In this document: one piece after another, positions 1-13,990 of the stretch
Layout of the letters: each line of letters begins with the position of its first letter
How positions within the stretch are numbered: the first letter of the stretch is position 1
Assembly (NCBI GenBank): GCA_022414725.1
Contig: CM039465.1
Coordinates: forward strand, 18,310,495-18,374,494
Direction: 5' to 3'
Length of the DNA stretch: 64,000 nucleotides
Source: Microglena sp. YARC
Taxonomy: Eukaryota; Chlorophyta; Chlorophyceae; Chlamydomonadales; Chlamydomonadaceae
The notes under the pieces: model-generated
Seen by the model: the letters and a program-made list of their open reading frames with translations, nothing else
What the model was told of the DNA's origin: nothing
The model's database searches: none
Position numbers and translations under genes: made by a program

Positions 1-1768
1 CCATTTTTCTGGTCAGCTCTGTGTTCTTTGCAGAATACAGACGGGCCATATAGCCGGCTCTTGTTGCATGCGGTGAGCCTCCTCCATTCAGATCTCGTCA
101 AGGTCAATTAGCCCAAACAGCTGCCTAGCAGTTAGGGTTCAACTGTGTAGCGGCTAAGGGGTGCACCATGTTGCTGTATGGCTTGTTATCCTGCGGTCTC
201 TGAGATTGGCTTGGCCTAGCAGCTGATCTCTCATTCAAGGAAGAAGAACCTGAAGAGATGAATATCAGCTATTCTGAAGAGTGCGTGTAGTGACCTTCGA
301 GCCCGTAATCATCACTCTGCTTGTTTTGCGGAGACTGGCGCTGGTCTTCGAGTGCGATAGACTGAGAGTAGGTGGAGAGACTTAATGGGGAGAAGCGGAA
401 AGAGGCTGCGCAGTCGTCTGGGCACCTGTTTTTGGGTTGTGTAGCGATTGTGGTTGCAGGGCCTTAGTACCAATCTGCACCATATTGGGTTTGGTGGTGA
501 ATGTGTGCGATGAGTCTTGATCTGGCATATTCTCGCGACGATGGTCGGGTGTTGGTTCATAAAGACATGAGTGGTGCTCTCCAATGAGAGCGGAGACACC
601 CTGCTTCCACTCCACCCTCGGGGACAAGATCGTTGTGGTGTTTTGCTAGCTGTCACTATCTTGAGTTCAAGAGGTTAGCACCACTTACGGCCATGATATG
701 TCGTCTTGGTAGCTTTTCAGGCTAGATAGATAACGCGCATGGTGCGGAGGGGTAACTTTGGGGGCTATTGCATCAAATCGGTCGGAGTAGTTTGTCGGGC
801 TCAGACAATTAAGAATCACGAATTGTGGAGGTTCAGTGGGGGCACCCATGGATCTCGAATCGTCGATAGGAAGGCATGGCACCTATAGTTGGCTCTCGAA
901 TCCTTGGAATAGCGTTAGGGGTGATCCCACTCGGAGCTCAAGCACCTTCAGATATGAGGCAAGAGCAGCTATGCTAAGCGCTGCTTGGCCAACTTGTCTA
1001 ATTCAGGGTGTCACGGGATTAGGGCAGATATTACTATGTCCGGCGCTATCCTCTCTCGATGGCCTGACTCTCGAATACCTATGTGCCACATGCATGAAGT
1101 CAATGGGCAGATTACTGTCATTAGCTAAGGAAAGCCAACGTGAATGGGTTGTCTGATACTACATCATGCGTCCCATTTGACAGCGTGCCGGGTTAGCCAC
1201 GTCGTTGGAACCTTTTCAGCCTTGGCTCAGGGGGCGATGTGCTCAGATCGAGCGAAAATGACTCACCATTATGGCTAAAAACGCATAAGTTTCTGACTAT
1301 TCACCCAGGCTATGCATGTATATTGGAGATGAATACTACTATGTCCACCCATGAGGCCTTCACATACGTTTTAGGCCGCAGCTACGTCGGAGATGGACAA
1401 CGTTATAAATGGGTATTATTCTTGGTGCCTATCAGGGTTTTCACTCATACTATTGGCACGACTGTGCGTATATATATAAGGGGATCGTTTGAGATCGGCG
1501 CTCTCACATTAGGAAAGCCTGCCACCAGATGATAGTATCGGCGCTCTCTCTCCGAGATTCAAGAAAAGGACCAATGTGATCAGTACCTGAGGGTAGACTG
1601 CATCCTACTGATATGCCAGAATAAGCAAGATAGACTGTGGCATCAGTATAGGGTGCAGAGGCCTTTGAGTTTACGGAAGCCCAGATGAGTTCTGCATCCT
1701 ATTGCTGGAATGACCGGACAGTATACTACATATCCTAGCTGGCCACTTTGCACTACTTGGCCATGCGG
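1..1768. other. Unassigned left flank with satellite fragments
   Basis: I see no gene here. The first kilobase is non-repetitive and its open frames are short and unlike any family I know. From about 1000 onwards pieces of the 92-bp satellite appear in broken form: a TTAGGGCAGATAT piece near 1018, a GATCGGCGCTCTCACATTAGG piece near 1494 (without its last bases), and a degraded TTCTGCATCCTA piece near 1690. This looks like the eroded edge of the array that starts at 1769, although poor consensus at an array edge could give the same picture. Confidence 0.5.
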
Positions 1769-4700
1769 TTAGGGCAGATATGCAAGAGCTCTCACATTAG
1801 GAAGCCAAGAGTTTCTGCATCCTAGCTGGCCACTTGACTACCTTGGCCATGCCAGATATGCAAAGCATCGGCGCTCTCACATAAGGAAGCCAAGAGTTTC
1901 TGCATCCTAGCTGCCACTTGACTACCTTGGCCTGCGGGTTAGGGCAGATATGCAAGATCGGCGCTCTCACATTAGGAAGCAAGAGTTTCTGCATCCTAGG
2001 TGGCCACTTGACAACTTGGCGATGCAGCAGGCAGATATGCAAGATGTGCATACACATCAGGAAGCCAGAGTTTCTGCATCCTAGCTGGCCACTTGACTAC
2101 CTTGGCCATGGTTTAGGGCAGATATGCAAGATCGCGATTCTCACATTAGGAAGCCAAGAGTTTCTGCATCCTAGCTGGCCACTTGACTACCTTGGCCATG
2201 CGGGTTAGGCAGATATGCAAGATCGGCGCTCTCACATTAGGAAGCCAAGAGTTTCTGCATCCTAGCTGGCCACTTGACTACCTTGGCCATGCGGGTAGGG
2301 GCAGATATGCAAGATACACATTGAGGAAGCCAAAGAGTTTCTGCATCCTAGCTGGCCACTTGACTACCTTGCCATGCGGGTTAGGGCAGATATGCAAGAT
2401 CGGCGCTCTCACATTAGGAAGCCAAGAGTTTCTGCATCCTAGCTGGCCACTTGATGCGGGTTGATATGACATTCAAGACTGCATCCTGCGACTATGTTTA
2501 GGGCAGATATGCAAGATCGTTTGCATACACATAGGAAGCCAAGAGTTTCTGCATTCCTAGCTGGCCACTTGACTACCTTGGCCATGCGGGTTAGGGCAGA
2601 TATGCAAAGATCGGCGCTCTCACATTAGGAAGCCAAAGAGTTTTCTGCATCCTAGCTGGCCACTTGACTTACCTTGGCCATGCGGGTTAGGGCAGATATG
2701 CAAGATCGCTCGCATACACATTAGGAAGCCAAGAGTTTCTGCATCCTAGCTGGCCACTTGACTACCTTGGCCATGCGGGTTAGGGCAAGATATGCAAAGA
2801 TCGGCGCTCTCACATTAGGAAGCCAAGAGTTTCTGCATCCTAGCTGGCCACTTGACTACCTTGGCGATGCTCAGGGCAGATTATGACAAGATCTTGGCAT
2901 ACACATAGGAAGCCAGTTTCTGCATCCTAGCTGGCACTTGACTACCTTGGCAATGGCGGGTTAGGGGCTAGATATGCAAGATCGCTCTCACATTAGGAAG
3001 CCAAGAGGCATCTACACTTGACTACCTTGGCCATGCGGGTTAGGGCAGATATGCAAGATCGGCGCTCTCACATTAGGAAGCCAAGAGTTTCTGCATCCTA
3101 GCTGCCACTTGACTACCTTGGCGATGCGGGTCAGGGCAGATATGCAAGATCGCGGCATACACATAGGAAAGCCAAGAGTTTCTGCATCCTAGCTGGCCAC
3201 TTGACTACCTTGGCCATGCGGGTTAGGGCAGATATGCAAGATCGGCTAGCTCTCACATTAGGAAGCCAAGAGTTTCTGCATCCTAGCTGGCCACTTGACT
3301 ACCTTGGCGATGCGGGTCAGGGCAGATATGCAAGATGCTCTCACATTAGGAAGCCAAGAGTTTCTGCATCCTAGCTGGCCACTTGACTACCTTGGCATGC
3401 AGGTTAGGGCAGATATGCAAGATCGGCGCTCTCACATTAGGAAGCCAAGAGTTTCTGCATCCTAGCTGGCCACTTGACTACCTTGGCCATGCGGGCGGGC
3501 AGATATGCAAGATCGATTCATCACATTAGGAAGCCAAGAGTTTCTGCATCCTAGCTGGCCACTTGACTACCTTGGCCATGCGGGTTAGGGCAGATATGCA
3601 AGATCGGCGCTCTCACATTAGGAAGCCAAGAGTTTCTGCATCCTAGCTGGCCACTTGACTACCTTGGCCATGCAGGTCAGGGCAGATATGCAAGATCGCT
3701 CTCACATTAGGAAGCCAAGAGTTTCTGCATCCTAGCTGGCCACTTGACTACCTTGGCCATGCGGGTTAGGGCAGATATGCAAGATTCACATTAGGAAGCC
3801 AAGAGTTTCTGCATCTAGCTGGCCACTTGACTACCTTGGCCATGCGGGTTAGGGCAGATATGCAAGATCGGCGCTCTCACATTAGGAAGCCAAGAGTTTC
3901 TGCATCCTAGCTGGCCACTTGACTACCTTGGCCATGCAGGTCAGGGCAGATATGCAAGATCAGCGCTCTCACATTAGGAAGCCAAGAGTTTCTGCATCCT
4001 AGCTGGCCACTTGACTACCTTGGCGATGCGGGTTAGGGCAGATATGCAAGATCGGCGCTCTCACATTAGGAAGCCAAGAGTTTCTGCATCCTAGGTGACC
4101 ACTTGACTACCTTGGCCATGCGGGTTAGGGCAGATATGCAAGATCGGCGCTCTCACATTAGGAAGCCAAGAGTTTCTGCATCCTAGCTGGCCACTTGACT
4201 ACCTTGGCCATGCGGGTTAGGGCAGATATGCAAGATCGGCGCTCTCACATTAGGAAGCCAAGAGTTTCTGCATCCTAGCTGGCCACTTGACTACCTTGGC
4301 CATGCGGGTTAGGGCAGATATGCAAAGATCGGCGCTCTCACATTAGGAAGCCAAGAGTTTCTGCATCCTAGCTGGCCACTTGACTACCTTGGCATGCGGG
4401 TTAGGGCAGATATGCAAGATCGTTGGGCATCACATTAGGAAGCCAAGAGTTTCTGCATCCTAGCTGGCCACTTGACTACCTTGGCCATGCGGGTTAGGGC
4501 AGATATGCAAGATCGGCGCTCTCACATTAGGAAGCCAAGAGTTTCTGCATCCTAGCTGGCCACTTGACTACCTTGGCCATGCGGGTTAGGGCAGATCCTA
4601 TGCAAGATCGGCGCTCTCACATTAGGAAGCCAAGAGTTTCTGCATCCTAGCTGGCCACTTGACTACCTTGGCCATGCGGGTTAGGGCAGATATGCAAGAT

Positions 4701-7700
4701 CGGCGCTCTCACATTAGGAAGCCAAGAGTTTCTGCATCCTAGCTGGCCACTTGACTACCTTGGCCATGCGGGTTAGGGCAGATATGCAAGATCGGCGCTC
4801 TCACATTAGGAAGCCAAGAGTTTCTGCATCCTAGCTGGCCACTTGACTACCTTGGCCATGCGGGTTAGGGCAGATATGCAAGATCGGGCTCTCACATTAG
4901 GAAGCCAAGAGTTTCTGCATCCTAGCTGGCCACTTGACTACCTTGGCCATGCGGGTTAGGGCAGATATGCAAGATCGGCGCTCTCACATTAGGAAGCCAA
5001 GAGTTTCTGCATCCTAGCTGGCCACTTGACTACCTTGGCCATGCGGGTCAGGGCAGATATGCAAGATCGGCGCTCTCACATTAGGAAGCCAAGAGTTTCT
5101 GCATCCTAGCTGGCCACTTGACTACCTTGGCCATGCGGGTTAGGGCAGATATGCAAGATCGGCGCTCTCACATTAGGAAGCCAAGAGTTTCTGCATCCTA
5201 GCTGGCCACTTGACTACCTTGGCCATGCGGGTTAGGGCAGATATGCAAGATCGGCGCTCTCACATTAGGAAGCCAAGAGTTTCTGCATCCTAGTGGCCAC
5301 TTGACTACCTTGGCCATGCGGGTTAGGGCAGATATGCAAGATCGGCGCTCTCACATTAGGAAGCCAAGAGTTTCTGCATCCTAGCTGGCCACTTGACTAC
5401 CTTGGCCATGCGGGTTAGGGCAGATATGCAAGATCGGCGCTCTCACATTAGGAAGCCAAGAGTTTCTGCATCCTAGCTGGCCACTTGACTACCTTGGCCA
5501 TGCGGGTTAGGGCAGATATGCAAGATCGGCGCTCTCACATTAGGAAGCCAAGAGTTTCTGCATCCTAGCTGGCCACTTGACTACCTTGGCCATGCGGGTT
5601 AGGGCAGATATGCAAGATCGGCGCTCTCACATTAGGAAGCCAAGAGTTTCTGCATCCTAGCTGGCCACTTGACTACCTTGGCCATGCGGGTTAGGGCAGA
5701 TATGCAAGATCGTTGCAAGATACACATTAGGAAGCCAAGAGTTTCTGCATCCTAGCTGGCCACTTGACTACCTTGGCCATGCGGGTTAGGGCAGATATGC
5801 AAGATCGGCGCTCTCACATTAGGAAGCCAAGAGTTTCTGCATCCTAGCTGGCCACTTGACTACCTTGGCCATGCGGGTTAGGGCAGATATGCAAGATCGG
5901 CGCTCTCACATTAGGAAGCCAAGAGTTTCTGCATCCTAGCTGGCCACTTGACTACCTTGGCCATGCGGGTTAGGGCAGATATGCAGATCGGCGCTCTCAC
6001 ATTAGGAAGCCAAGAGTTTCTGCATCCTAGGCTGGCCACTTGACTACCTTGGCCATGCGGGTTAGGGCAGATATGCAAGATCGGCGCTCTCACATTAGGA
6101 AGCCAAGAGTTTCTGCATCCTAGTGGCCACTTGACTTACCTTGGCCATGCGGGTTAGGGCAGATATGCAAGATCGGCGCTCTCACATTAGGAAGCCAAGA
6201 GTTTCTGCATCCTAGGCTGGCCACTTGACTACCTTGGCCATGCGGGTTAGGGCAGATATGCAAGATCGGCGCTCTCACATTAGGAAGCCAAGAGTTTCTG
6301 CATCCTAGCTGGCCACTTGACTACCTTGGCCATGCGGGTTAGGGCAGATATGCAAGATCGGCGCTCTCACATTAGGAAGCCAAGAGTTTTCTGGCATCCT
6401 AGCTGGCCACTTGACTACCTTGGCCATGCGGGTTAGGGCAGATATGCAAGATCGGCGCTCTCACATTAGGAAGCCAAGAGTTTCTGCATCCTAGCTGGCC
6501 ACTTGACTACCTTGGCCATGCGGGTTAGGGCAGATATGCAAGATCGGCGCTCTCACATTAGGAAGCCAAGAGTTTCTGCATCCTAGCTGGCCACTTGACT
6601 ACCTTGGCCATGCGGGTTAGGGCAGATATGCAAGATCGGCGCTCTCACATTAGGAAGCCAAGAGTTTCTGCATCCTAGCTGGCCACTTGACTACCTTGGC
6701 CATGCGGGTTAGGGCAGATATGCAAGATCGGCGCTCTCACATTAGGAAGCCAAGAGTTTCTGCATCCTAGCTGGCCACTTGACTACCTTGGCCATGCGGG
6801 TTAGGGCAGATATGCAAGATCGGCGCTCTCACATTAGGAAGCCAAGAGTTTCTGCATCCTAGCTGGCCACTTGACTACCTTGGCCATGCGGGTTAGGGCA
6901 GATATGCAAGATCGGCGCTCTCACATTAGGAAGCCAAGAGTTTCTGCATCCTAGCTGGCCACTTGACTACCTTGGCCATGCGGGTTAGGGCAGATATGCA
7001 AGATCGGCGCTCACATTAGGAAGCCAAGAGTTTCTGCATCCTAGCTGGCCACTTGACTACCTTGGCCATGCGGGTTAGGGCAGATATGCAAGATCGGCGC
7101 TCTCACATTAGGAAGCCAAGAGTTTCTGCATCCTAGCTGGCCACTTGACTACCTTGGCCATGCGGGTTAGGGCAGATATGCAAGATCGTCTGGCATACAC
7201 ATAAGGAAGCCAAGAGTTTCTGCATCCTAGCTGGCCACTTGACTACCTTGGCCATGCGGGTTAGGGCAGATATGCAAGATCGGCGCTCTCACATTAGGAA
7301 GCCAAGAGTTTCTGCATCCTAGCTGGCCACTTGACTACCTTGGCCATGCGGGTTAGGCAGATATGCAAGATCGGCGCTCTCACATTAGGAAGCCAAGAGT
7401 TTCTGCATCCTAGCTGGCCACTTGACTACCTTGGCCATGCGGGTTAGGGCAGATATGCAAGATCGGCGCTCTCACATTAGGAAGCCAAGAGTTTCTGCAT
7501 CCTAGCTGGCCACTTGACTCCTTGGCCATGCGGGTTAGGGCAGATATGCAAGATTCGCTCTCACATTAGGAAGCCAAGAGTTTCTGCATCCTAGCTGGCC
7601 ACTTGACTACCTTGGCCATGCGGGTTAGGGCAGATATGCAAGATCGGCGCTCTCACATTAGGAAGCCAAGAGTTTCTGCATCCTAGCTGGCCACTTGACT

Positions 7701-10095
7701 ACCTTGGCCATGCGGGTTAGGGCAGATATGCAAGATCGGCGCTCATCACATTAGGAAGCCAAGAGTTTCTGCATCCTAGCTGGCCACTTGGACTACCTTG
7801 GGCCATGCGGGTTAGGGCAGATATGCAAGCATCGGCGCTCTCACATATAGGAAGCCAAGAGTTTCTGCATCCTAGCTGGCCACTTGACTACCTTGGCCAT
7901 GCGGGTTAGGGCAGATATGCAAGATCGGCGCTCTCACATTAGGAAGCCAAGAGTTTCTGCATCCTAGCTGGCCACTTGACTACCTTGGCCATGCGGGTTA
8001 GGGCAGATATGCAAGATCGGCGCTCTCACATTAGGAAGCCAAGAGTTTCTGCATCCTAGCTGGCCACTTGACTACCTTGGCCATGCGGGTCAGGGCAGAT
8101 ATGCAAGATGGCGCTCTCACATTAGGAAGCCAAGAGTTTCTGCATCCTAGGCTGGCCACTTGACTACCTTGGCCATGCGGGTTAGGGCAGATATGCAAGA
8201 TCGGCGCTCTCACATTAGGAAGCCAAGAGTTTCTGCATCCTAGCTGGCCACTTGACTACCTTGGCCATGCGGGTTAGGGCAGATATGCAAGATCGGCGCT
8301 CTCACATTAGGAAGCCAAGAGTTTCTGCATCCTAGCTGGCCACTTGACTACCTTGGCCATGCGGGTTAGGGCAGATATGCAAAGATCGCTCTCACATTAG
8401 GAAGCCAAGAGTTTCTGCATCCTAGCTGGCCACTTGACTACCTTGGCCATGCGGGTTAGGGCAGATATGCAAGATCGGCGCTCTCACATTAGGAAGCCAA
8501 GAGTTTCTGCATCCTAGCTGGCCACTTGACTACCTTGGCCATGCGGGTTAGGGCAGATATTGCAAGATCTTTGCTCTCACATTAGGAAGCCAAGAGTTTC
8601 TGCATCCTAGCTGGCCACTTGACTACCTTGGCCATGCGGGTTAGGGCAGATATGCAAGATCGGCGCTCTCACATTAGGAAGCCAAGAGTTTCTGCATCCT
8701 AGCTGGCCACTTGACTACCTTGGCCATGCGGGTTAGGGCAGATATGCAAGATCGGCGCTCTCACATTAGGAAGCCAAGAGTTTCTGCATCCTAGCTGGCC
8801 ACTTGACTACCTTGGCCATGCGGGTTAGGGCAGATATGCAGATCGGCGCTCTCACATTAGGAAGCCAAGAGTTTCTGCATCCTAGCTGGCCACTTGACTA
8901 CCTTGGCCATGCGGGTCAGGGCAGATATGCAAGACTCACATTAGGAAGCCAAGAGTTTCTGCATCCTAGCTGGCCACTTGACTACCTTGGCCATGCGGGT
9001 TAGGGCAGATATGCAAGATCGGCGCTCTCACATTAGGAAGCCAAGAGTTTCTGCATCCTAGCTGGCCACTTGACTACCTTGGCCATGCGGGTTAGGGCAG
9101 ATATGCAAGATCGGCGCTCTCACATTAGGAAGCCAAGAGTTTCTGCATCCTAGCTGGCCACTTGACTACCTTGGCCATGCGGGTTAGGGCAGATATGCAA
9201 GATCGGCGCTCTCACATTAGGAAGCCAAGAGTTTCTGCATCCTAGCTGGCCACTTGACTACCTTGGCCATGCGGGTAGGGCAGATATGCAAGATCGGCGC
9301 TCTCACATTAGGAAGCCAAGAGTTTCTGCATCCTAGCTGGCCACTTGACTACCTTGGCCATGCGGGTTAGGGCAGATATGCAAGATCGGCGCTCTCACAT
9401 TAGGAAGCCAAGAGTTTCTGCATCCTAGCTGGCCACTTGACAACCTTGGCGATGCGGGTCAGGGAAGATATGCAAGATCGTCTGGCATACACATAAGGAA
9501 GCCAAGAGTTTCTGCATCCTAGCTGGCCACTTGACAACCTTGGCCATGCGGGTTAGGGCAGATATGCAAGATCAGTTATCTCACATTAGGAAGCCAAGAG
9601 TTTCTGCATCCTAGCTGGCCACTTGACTACCTTGGCCATGCGGGTTAGGGCAGATATGCAAGATCGCTCATCACATTAGGAAGCCAAGAGTTTCTGCATC
9701 CTAGCTGGCCACTTGACTACCTTGGCCATGCGGGTTAGGGCAGATATGCAAGATCGGCGCTCTCACATTAAGGAAGCCAAGAGTTTCTGCATCCTAGCTG
9801 GCCACTTGACTACCTTGGCCATGCGGGTTAGGGCAGATATGCAAGATCGGCGCTCTCACATTAGGAAGCCAAGAGTTTCTGCATCCTAGCTGGCCACTTG
9901 ACTACCTTGGCCATGCGGGTTAGGGCAGATATGCAAGATCGGCGCTCTCACATTAAGGAAGCCAAGAGTTTCTGCATCCTAGCTGGCCACTTGACTACCT
10001 TGGCCATGCGGGTTAGGGCAGATATGCAAGATCGGCGCTCTCACATTAGGAAGCCAAGAGTTTCTGCATCCTAGCTGGCCACTTGACTACCTTGG

Positions 10096-10480
10096 CCATG
10101 CGGGTTCAGGGCAGATATGCTCACATTAGGAAGCCAAGAGTTTCTGCATCCTAGCTGGCCACTTGACTACCTTGGCCATGGCAGATATGCAAGACTCACA
10201 TTAGGGAAGCCAAGAGTTTCTGCATCCTAGCTGGCCACTTGACTACCCATGCGGTTGACATCATTAGGAAGCCAAGAGTTTCTGCATCCTAGCTGGCCAC
10301 TTGACTACTTGGTGCGGGTTAGGGCAGATATTGCGCTCTCACATTAGGAAGCCAAGAGTTTCTGCATCCTAGCTGGCCACTTGACTACCTTGGCCATGCG
10401 GGTTGGAGATATGCAAGATCGGCCTCTCACAGTTTCTGCATCCTAGCTGGCCAGACTATATGCAGATATGCAAGATCGTC
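10096..10480. repeat. Block of truncated satellite units
   Basis: Inside the homogeneous array four or five consecutive units are shortened by different internal deletions. For example the GATCGGCG part is missing near 10120 and 10190, and most of a unit is lost near 10430-10460. Full-length units resume at about 10485. It may be an old recombination scar or a poorly resolved assembly join. Confidence 0.75.
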
Positions 10481-13299
10481 TCTCACATAAGGAAGCCAAG
10501 AGTTTCTGCATCCTAGCTGGCCACTTGACTACCTTGGCCATGCGGGTTAGGGCAGATATGCAAGATCGGCGCTCTCACATTAGGAAGCCAAGAGTTTCTG
10601 CATCCTAGCTGGCCACTTGACTACCTTGGCCATGCGGGTTAGGGCAGATATGCAAGATCGGCGCTCTCACATTAGGAAGCCAAGAGTTTCTGCATCCTAG
10701 CTGGCCACTTGACTACCTTGGCCATGCGGGTTAGGGCAGATATGCAAGATCGGCGCTCTCACATTAGGAAGCCAAGAGTTTCTGCATCCTAGCTGGCCAC
10801 TTGACTACCTTGGCGATGCGGGTCAGGGCAGATATGCAAGATCGTCTGGCATACACATAAGGAAGCCAAGAGTTTCTGCATCCTAGCTGGCCACTTGACT
10901 ACCTTGGCCATGCGGGTTAGGGCAGATATGCAAGATCGGCGCTCTCACATTAGGAAGCCAAGAGTTTCTGCATCCTAGCTGGCCACTTGACTACCTTGGC
11001 CATGCGGGTTAGGGCAGATATGCAAGATCGGCGCTCTCACATTAGGAAGCCAAGAGTTTCTGCATCCTAGCTGGCCACTTGACTACCTTGGCCATGCGGG
11101 TTAGGGCAGATATGCAAGATCGGCGCTCTCACATTAGGAAGCCAAGAGTTTCTGCATCCTAGCTGGCCACTTGACTACCTTGGCCATGCGGGTTAGGGCA
11201 AGATATGCAAGATCAGCTCTCACATTAGGAAGCCAAGAGTTTCTGCATCCTAGCTGGCCACTTGACTACCTTGGCCATGCGGGTTAGGGCAGATATGCAA
11301 GATCGGCGCTCTCACATTAGGAAGCCAAGAGTTTCTGCATCCTAGCTGGCCACTTGACTACCTTGGCCATGCGGGTCAGGGCAGATATGCAAGATCGCTC
11401 TCACATTAGGAAGCCAAGAGTTTCTGCATCCTAGCTGGCCACTTGACTACCTTGGCCATGCGGGTTAGGGCAGATATGCAAGATCGGCGCTCTCACATTA
11501 GGAAGCCAAGAGTTTCTGCATCCTAGCTGGCCACTTGACTACCTTGGCCATGCGGGTTAGGGCAGATATGCAAGATCGGCGCTCTCACATTAGGAAGCCA
11601 AGAGTTTCTGCATCCTAGCTGGCCACTTGACTACCTTGGCCATGCGGGTTAGGGCAGATATGCAAGATCGGCGCTCTCACATTAGGAAGCCAAGAGTTTC
11701 TGCATCCTAGCTGGCCACTTGACTACCTTGGCCATGCGGGTTAGGGCAGATATGCAAGATCGGCGCTCTCACATTAGGAAGCCAAGAGTTTCTGCATCCT
11801 AGCTGGCCACTTGACTACCTTGGCCATGCGGGTTAGGGCAGATATGCAAGAGCTCTCACATTAGGAAGCCAAGAGTTTCTGCATCCTAGTGGCCACTTGA
11901 CTACCTTGGCCATGCGGGTTAGGGCAGATATGCAAGATCGGCGCTCACATTAGGAAGCCAAGAGTTTCTGCATCCTAGCTGGCCACTTGACTACCTTGGC
12001 CATGCGGGTTAGGGCAGATATGCAAGATCGGCGCTCTCACATTAGGAAGCCAAGAGTTTCTGCATCCTAGCTGGCCACTTGACTACTTTTGTTGCCATGC
12101 GGGTTAGGGCAGATATGCAAGATCGGCGCTCTCACATTAGGAAGCCAAGAGTTTCTGCATCCTAGTGGCCACTTGACTACCTTGGCCATGCGGGTTAGGG
12201 CAGATATGCAAGATCGGGCTCTCACATTAGGAAGCCAAGAGTTTCTGCATCCTAGGTGGCCACTTGACTACCTTGGCCATGCGGGTTAGGGCAGATATGC
12301 AAGATCGGCGCTCTCACATTAGGAAGCCAAGAGTTTCTGCATCCTAGCTGGCCACTTGACTACCTTGGCCATGCGGGTTAGGGCAGATATGCAAGATCGG
12401 CGCTCTCACATTAGGAAGCCAAGAGTTTCTGCATCCTAGCTGGCCACTTGACTACCTTGGCCATGCGGGTTAGGGCAGATATGCAAGATCGGCGACATTA
12501 GGAAGCCAAGAGTTTCTGCATCCTAGCTGGCCACTTGACTACCTTGGCCATGCGGGTTAGGGCAGATATGCAAGATCGTTTGGCATACACATTAGGAAGC
12601 CAAGAGTTTCTGCATCCTAGCTGGCCACTTGACTACCTTGGCCATGCGGGTTAGGGCAGATATGCAAGATCGGCGCTCTCACATTAGGAAGCCAAGAGTT
12701 TCTGCATCCTAGCTGGCCACTTGACTACCTTGGCGATGCGGGTTAGGGCAGATATGCAAGATCGTTTGGCATACACATGAGGAAGCCAAGAGTTTCTGCA
12801 TCCTAGCTGGCCACTTGACTACCTTGGCCATGCGGGTTAGGGCAGATATGCAAGATCGGCGCTCTCACATTAGGAAGCCAAGAGTTTCTGCATCCTAGCT
12901 GGCCACTTGACTACCTTGGCGATGCGGGTTCAGGGCAAGATATGCAAGATCGTCTGGCATACACATAAGGAAGCCAAGAGTTTCTGCATCCTAGCTGGCC
13001 ACTTGACAACCTTGGCCATGCGGGTTAGGGCAGATATGCAAGATCGGCGCTCTCACATTAGGAAGCCAAGAGTTTCTGCATCCTAGCTGGCCACTTGACT
13101 ACCTTGGCGATGCGGGTTAGGGCAGATATGCAAGATCGGCACTCTCACATTAGGAAGCCAAGAGTTTCTGCATCCTAGCTGGCCACTTGACTACCTTGGC
13201 CATGCGGGTTAGGGCAGATATGCAAGATCGGCGCTCTCACATTAGGAAGCCAAGAGTTTCTGCATCCTAGCTGGCCACTTGACATACCTTGGCCATGCG

Positions 13300-13990
13300 G
13301 GTCAGGGCAGATATGCAAGATTGGTGCTCTCACATTAGGAAGCCAAGAGTTTCTGCATCCTAGGTGGCCACTTGACTACCTTGGCCATGCGGGTTAGGGC
13401 AGATATGCAAGATCGGCGCTCTCACATTAGGAAGCCAAGAGTTTCTGCATCCTAGCTGGCCACTTGACTACCTTGGCCATGCGGGTTAGGGCAGATATGC
13501 AAGATCGGCACTCTCACATTAGGAAGCCAAGAGTTTCTGCATCCTAGGTGGCCACTTGACTACCTTGGCCATGCGGGTTAGGGCAGATATGCAAGATCGG
13601 CGCTCTCACATTAGGAAGCCAAGAGTTTCTGCATCCTAGCTGGCCACTTGACTAACTTGGCCATGCGGGTCAGGGCAGATATGCAAGATTGGTGCTCTCA
13701 CATTAGGAAGCCAAGAGTTTCTGCATCCTAGGTGGCCACTTGACTACCTTGGCCATGCGGGTTAGGGCAGATATGCAAGATCGGCGCTCTCACATTAGGA
13801 AGCCAAGAGTTTCTGCATCCTAGCTGGCCACTTGACTAACTTGGCCATGCGGGTCAGGGCAGATATGCAAGATTGGTGCTCTCACATTAGGAAGCCAAGA
13901 GTTTCTGCATCCTAGGTGGCCACTTGACAACCTTGGCCATGCGGGTTAGGGCAGATATGCAAGATCGGCGCTCTCACATTAGGAAGCCAA
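13300..13990. repeat. Dimeric higher-order satellite segment
   Basis: Units alternate between two types: one with CCTAGGTGGCC and often GATTGGTGC, the other with CCTAGCTGGCC and GATCGGCGC. Together they form a repeat of about 184 bp over at least three dimers. The alternation is not seen in the array core. Confidence 0.75.
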
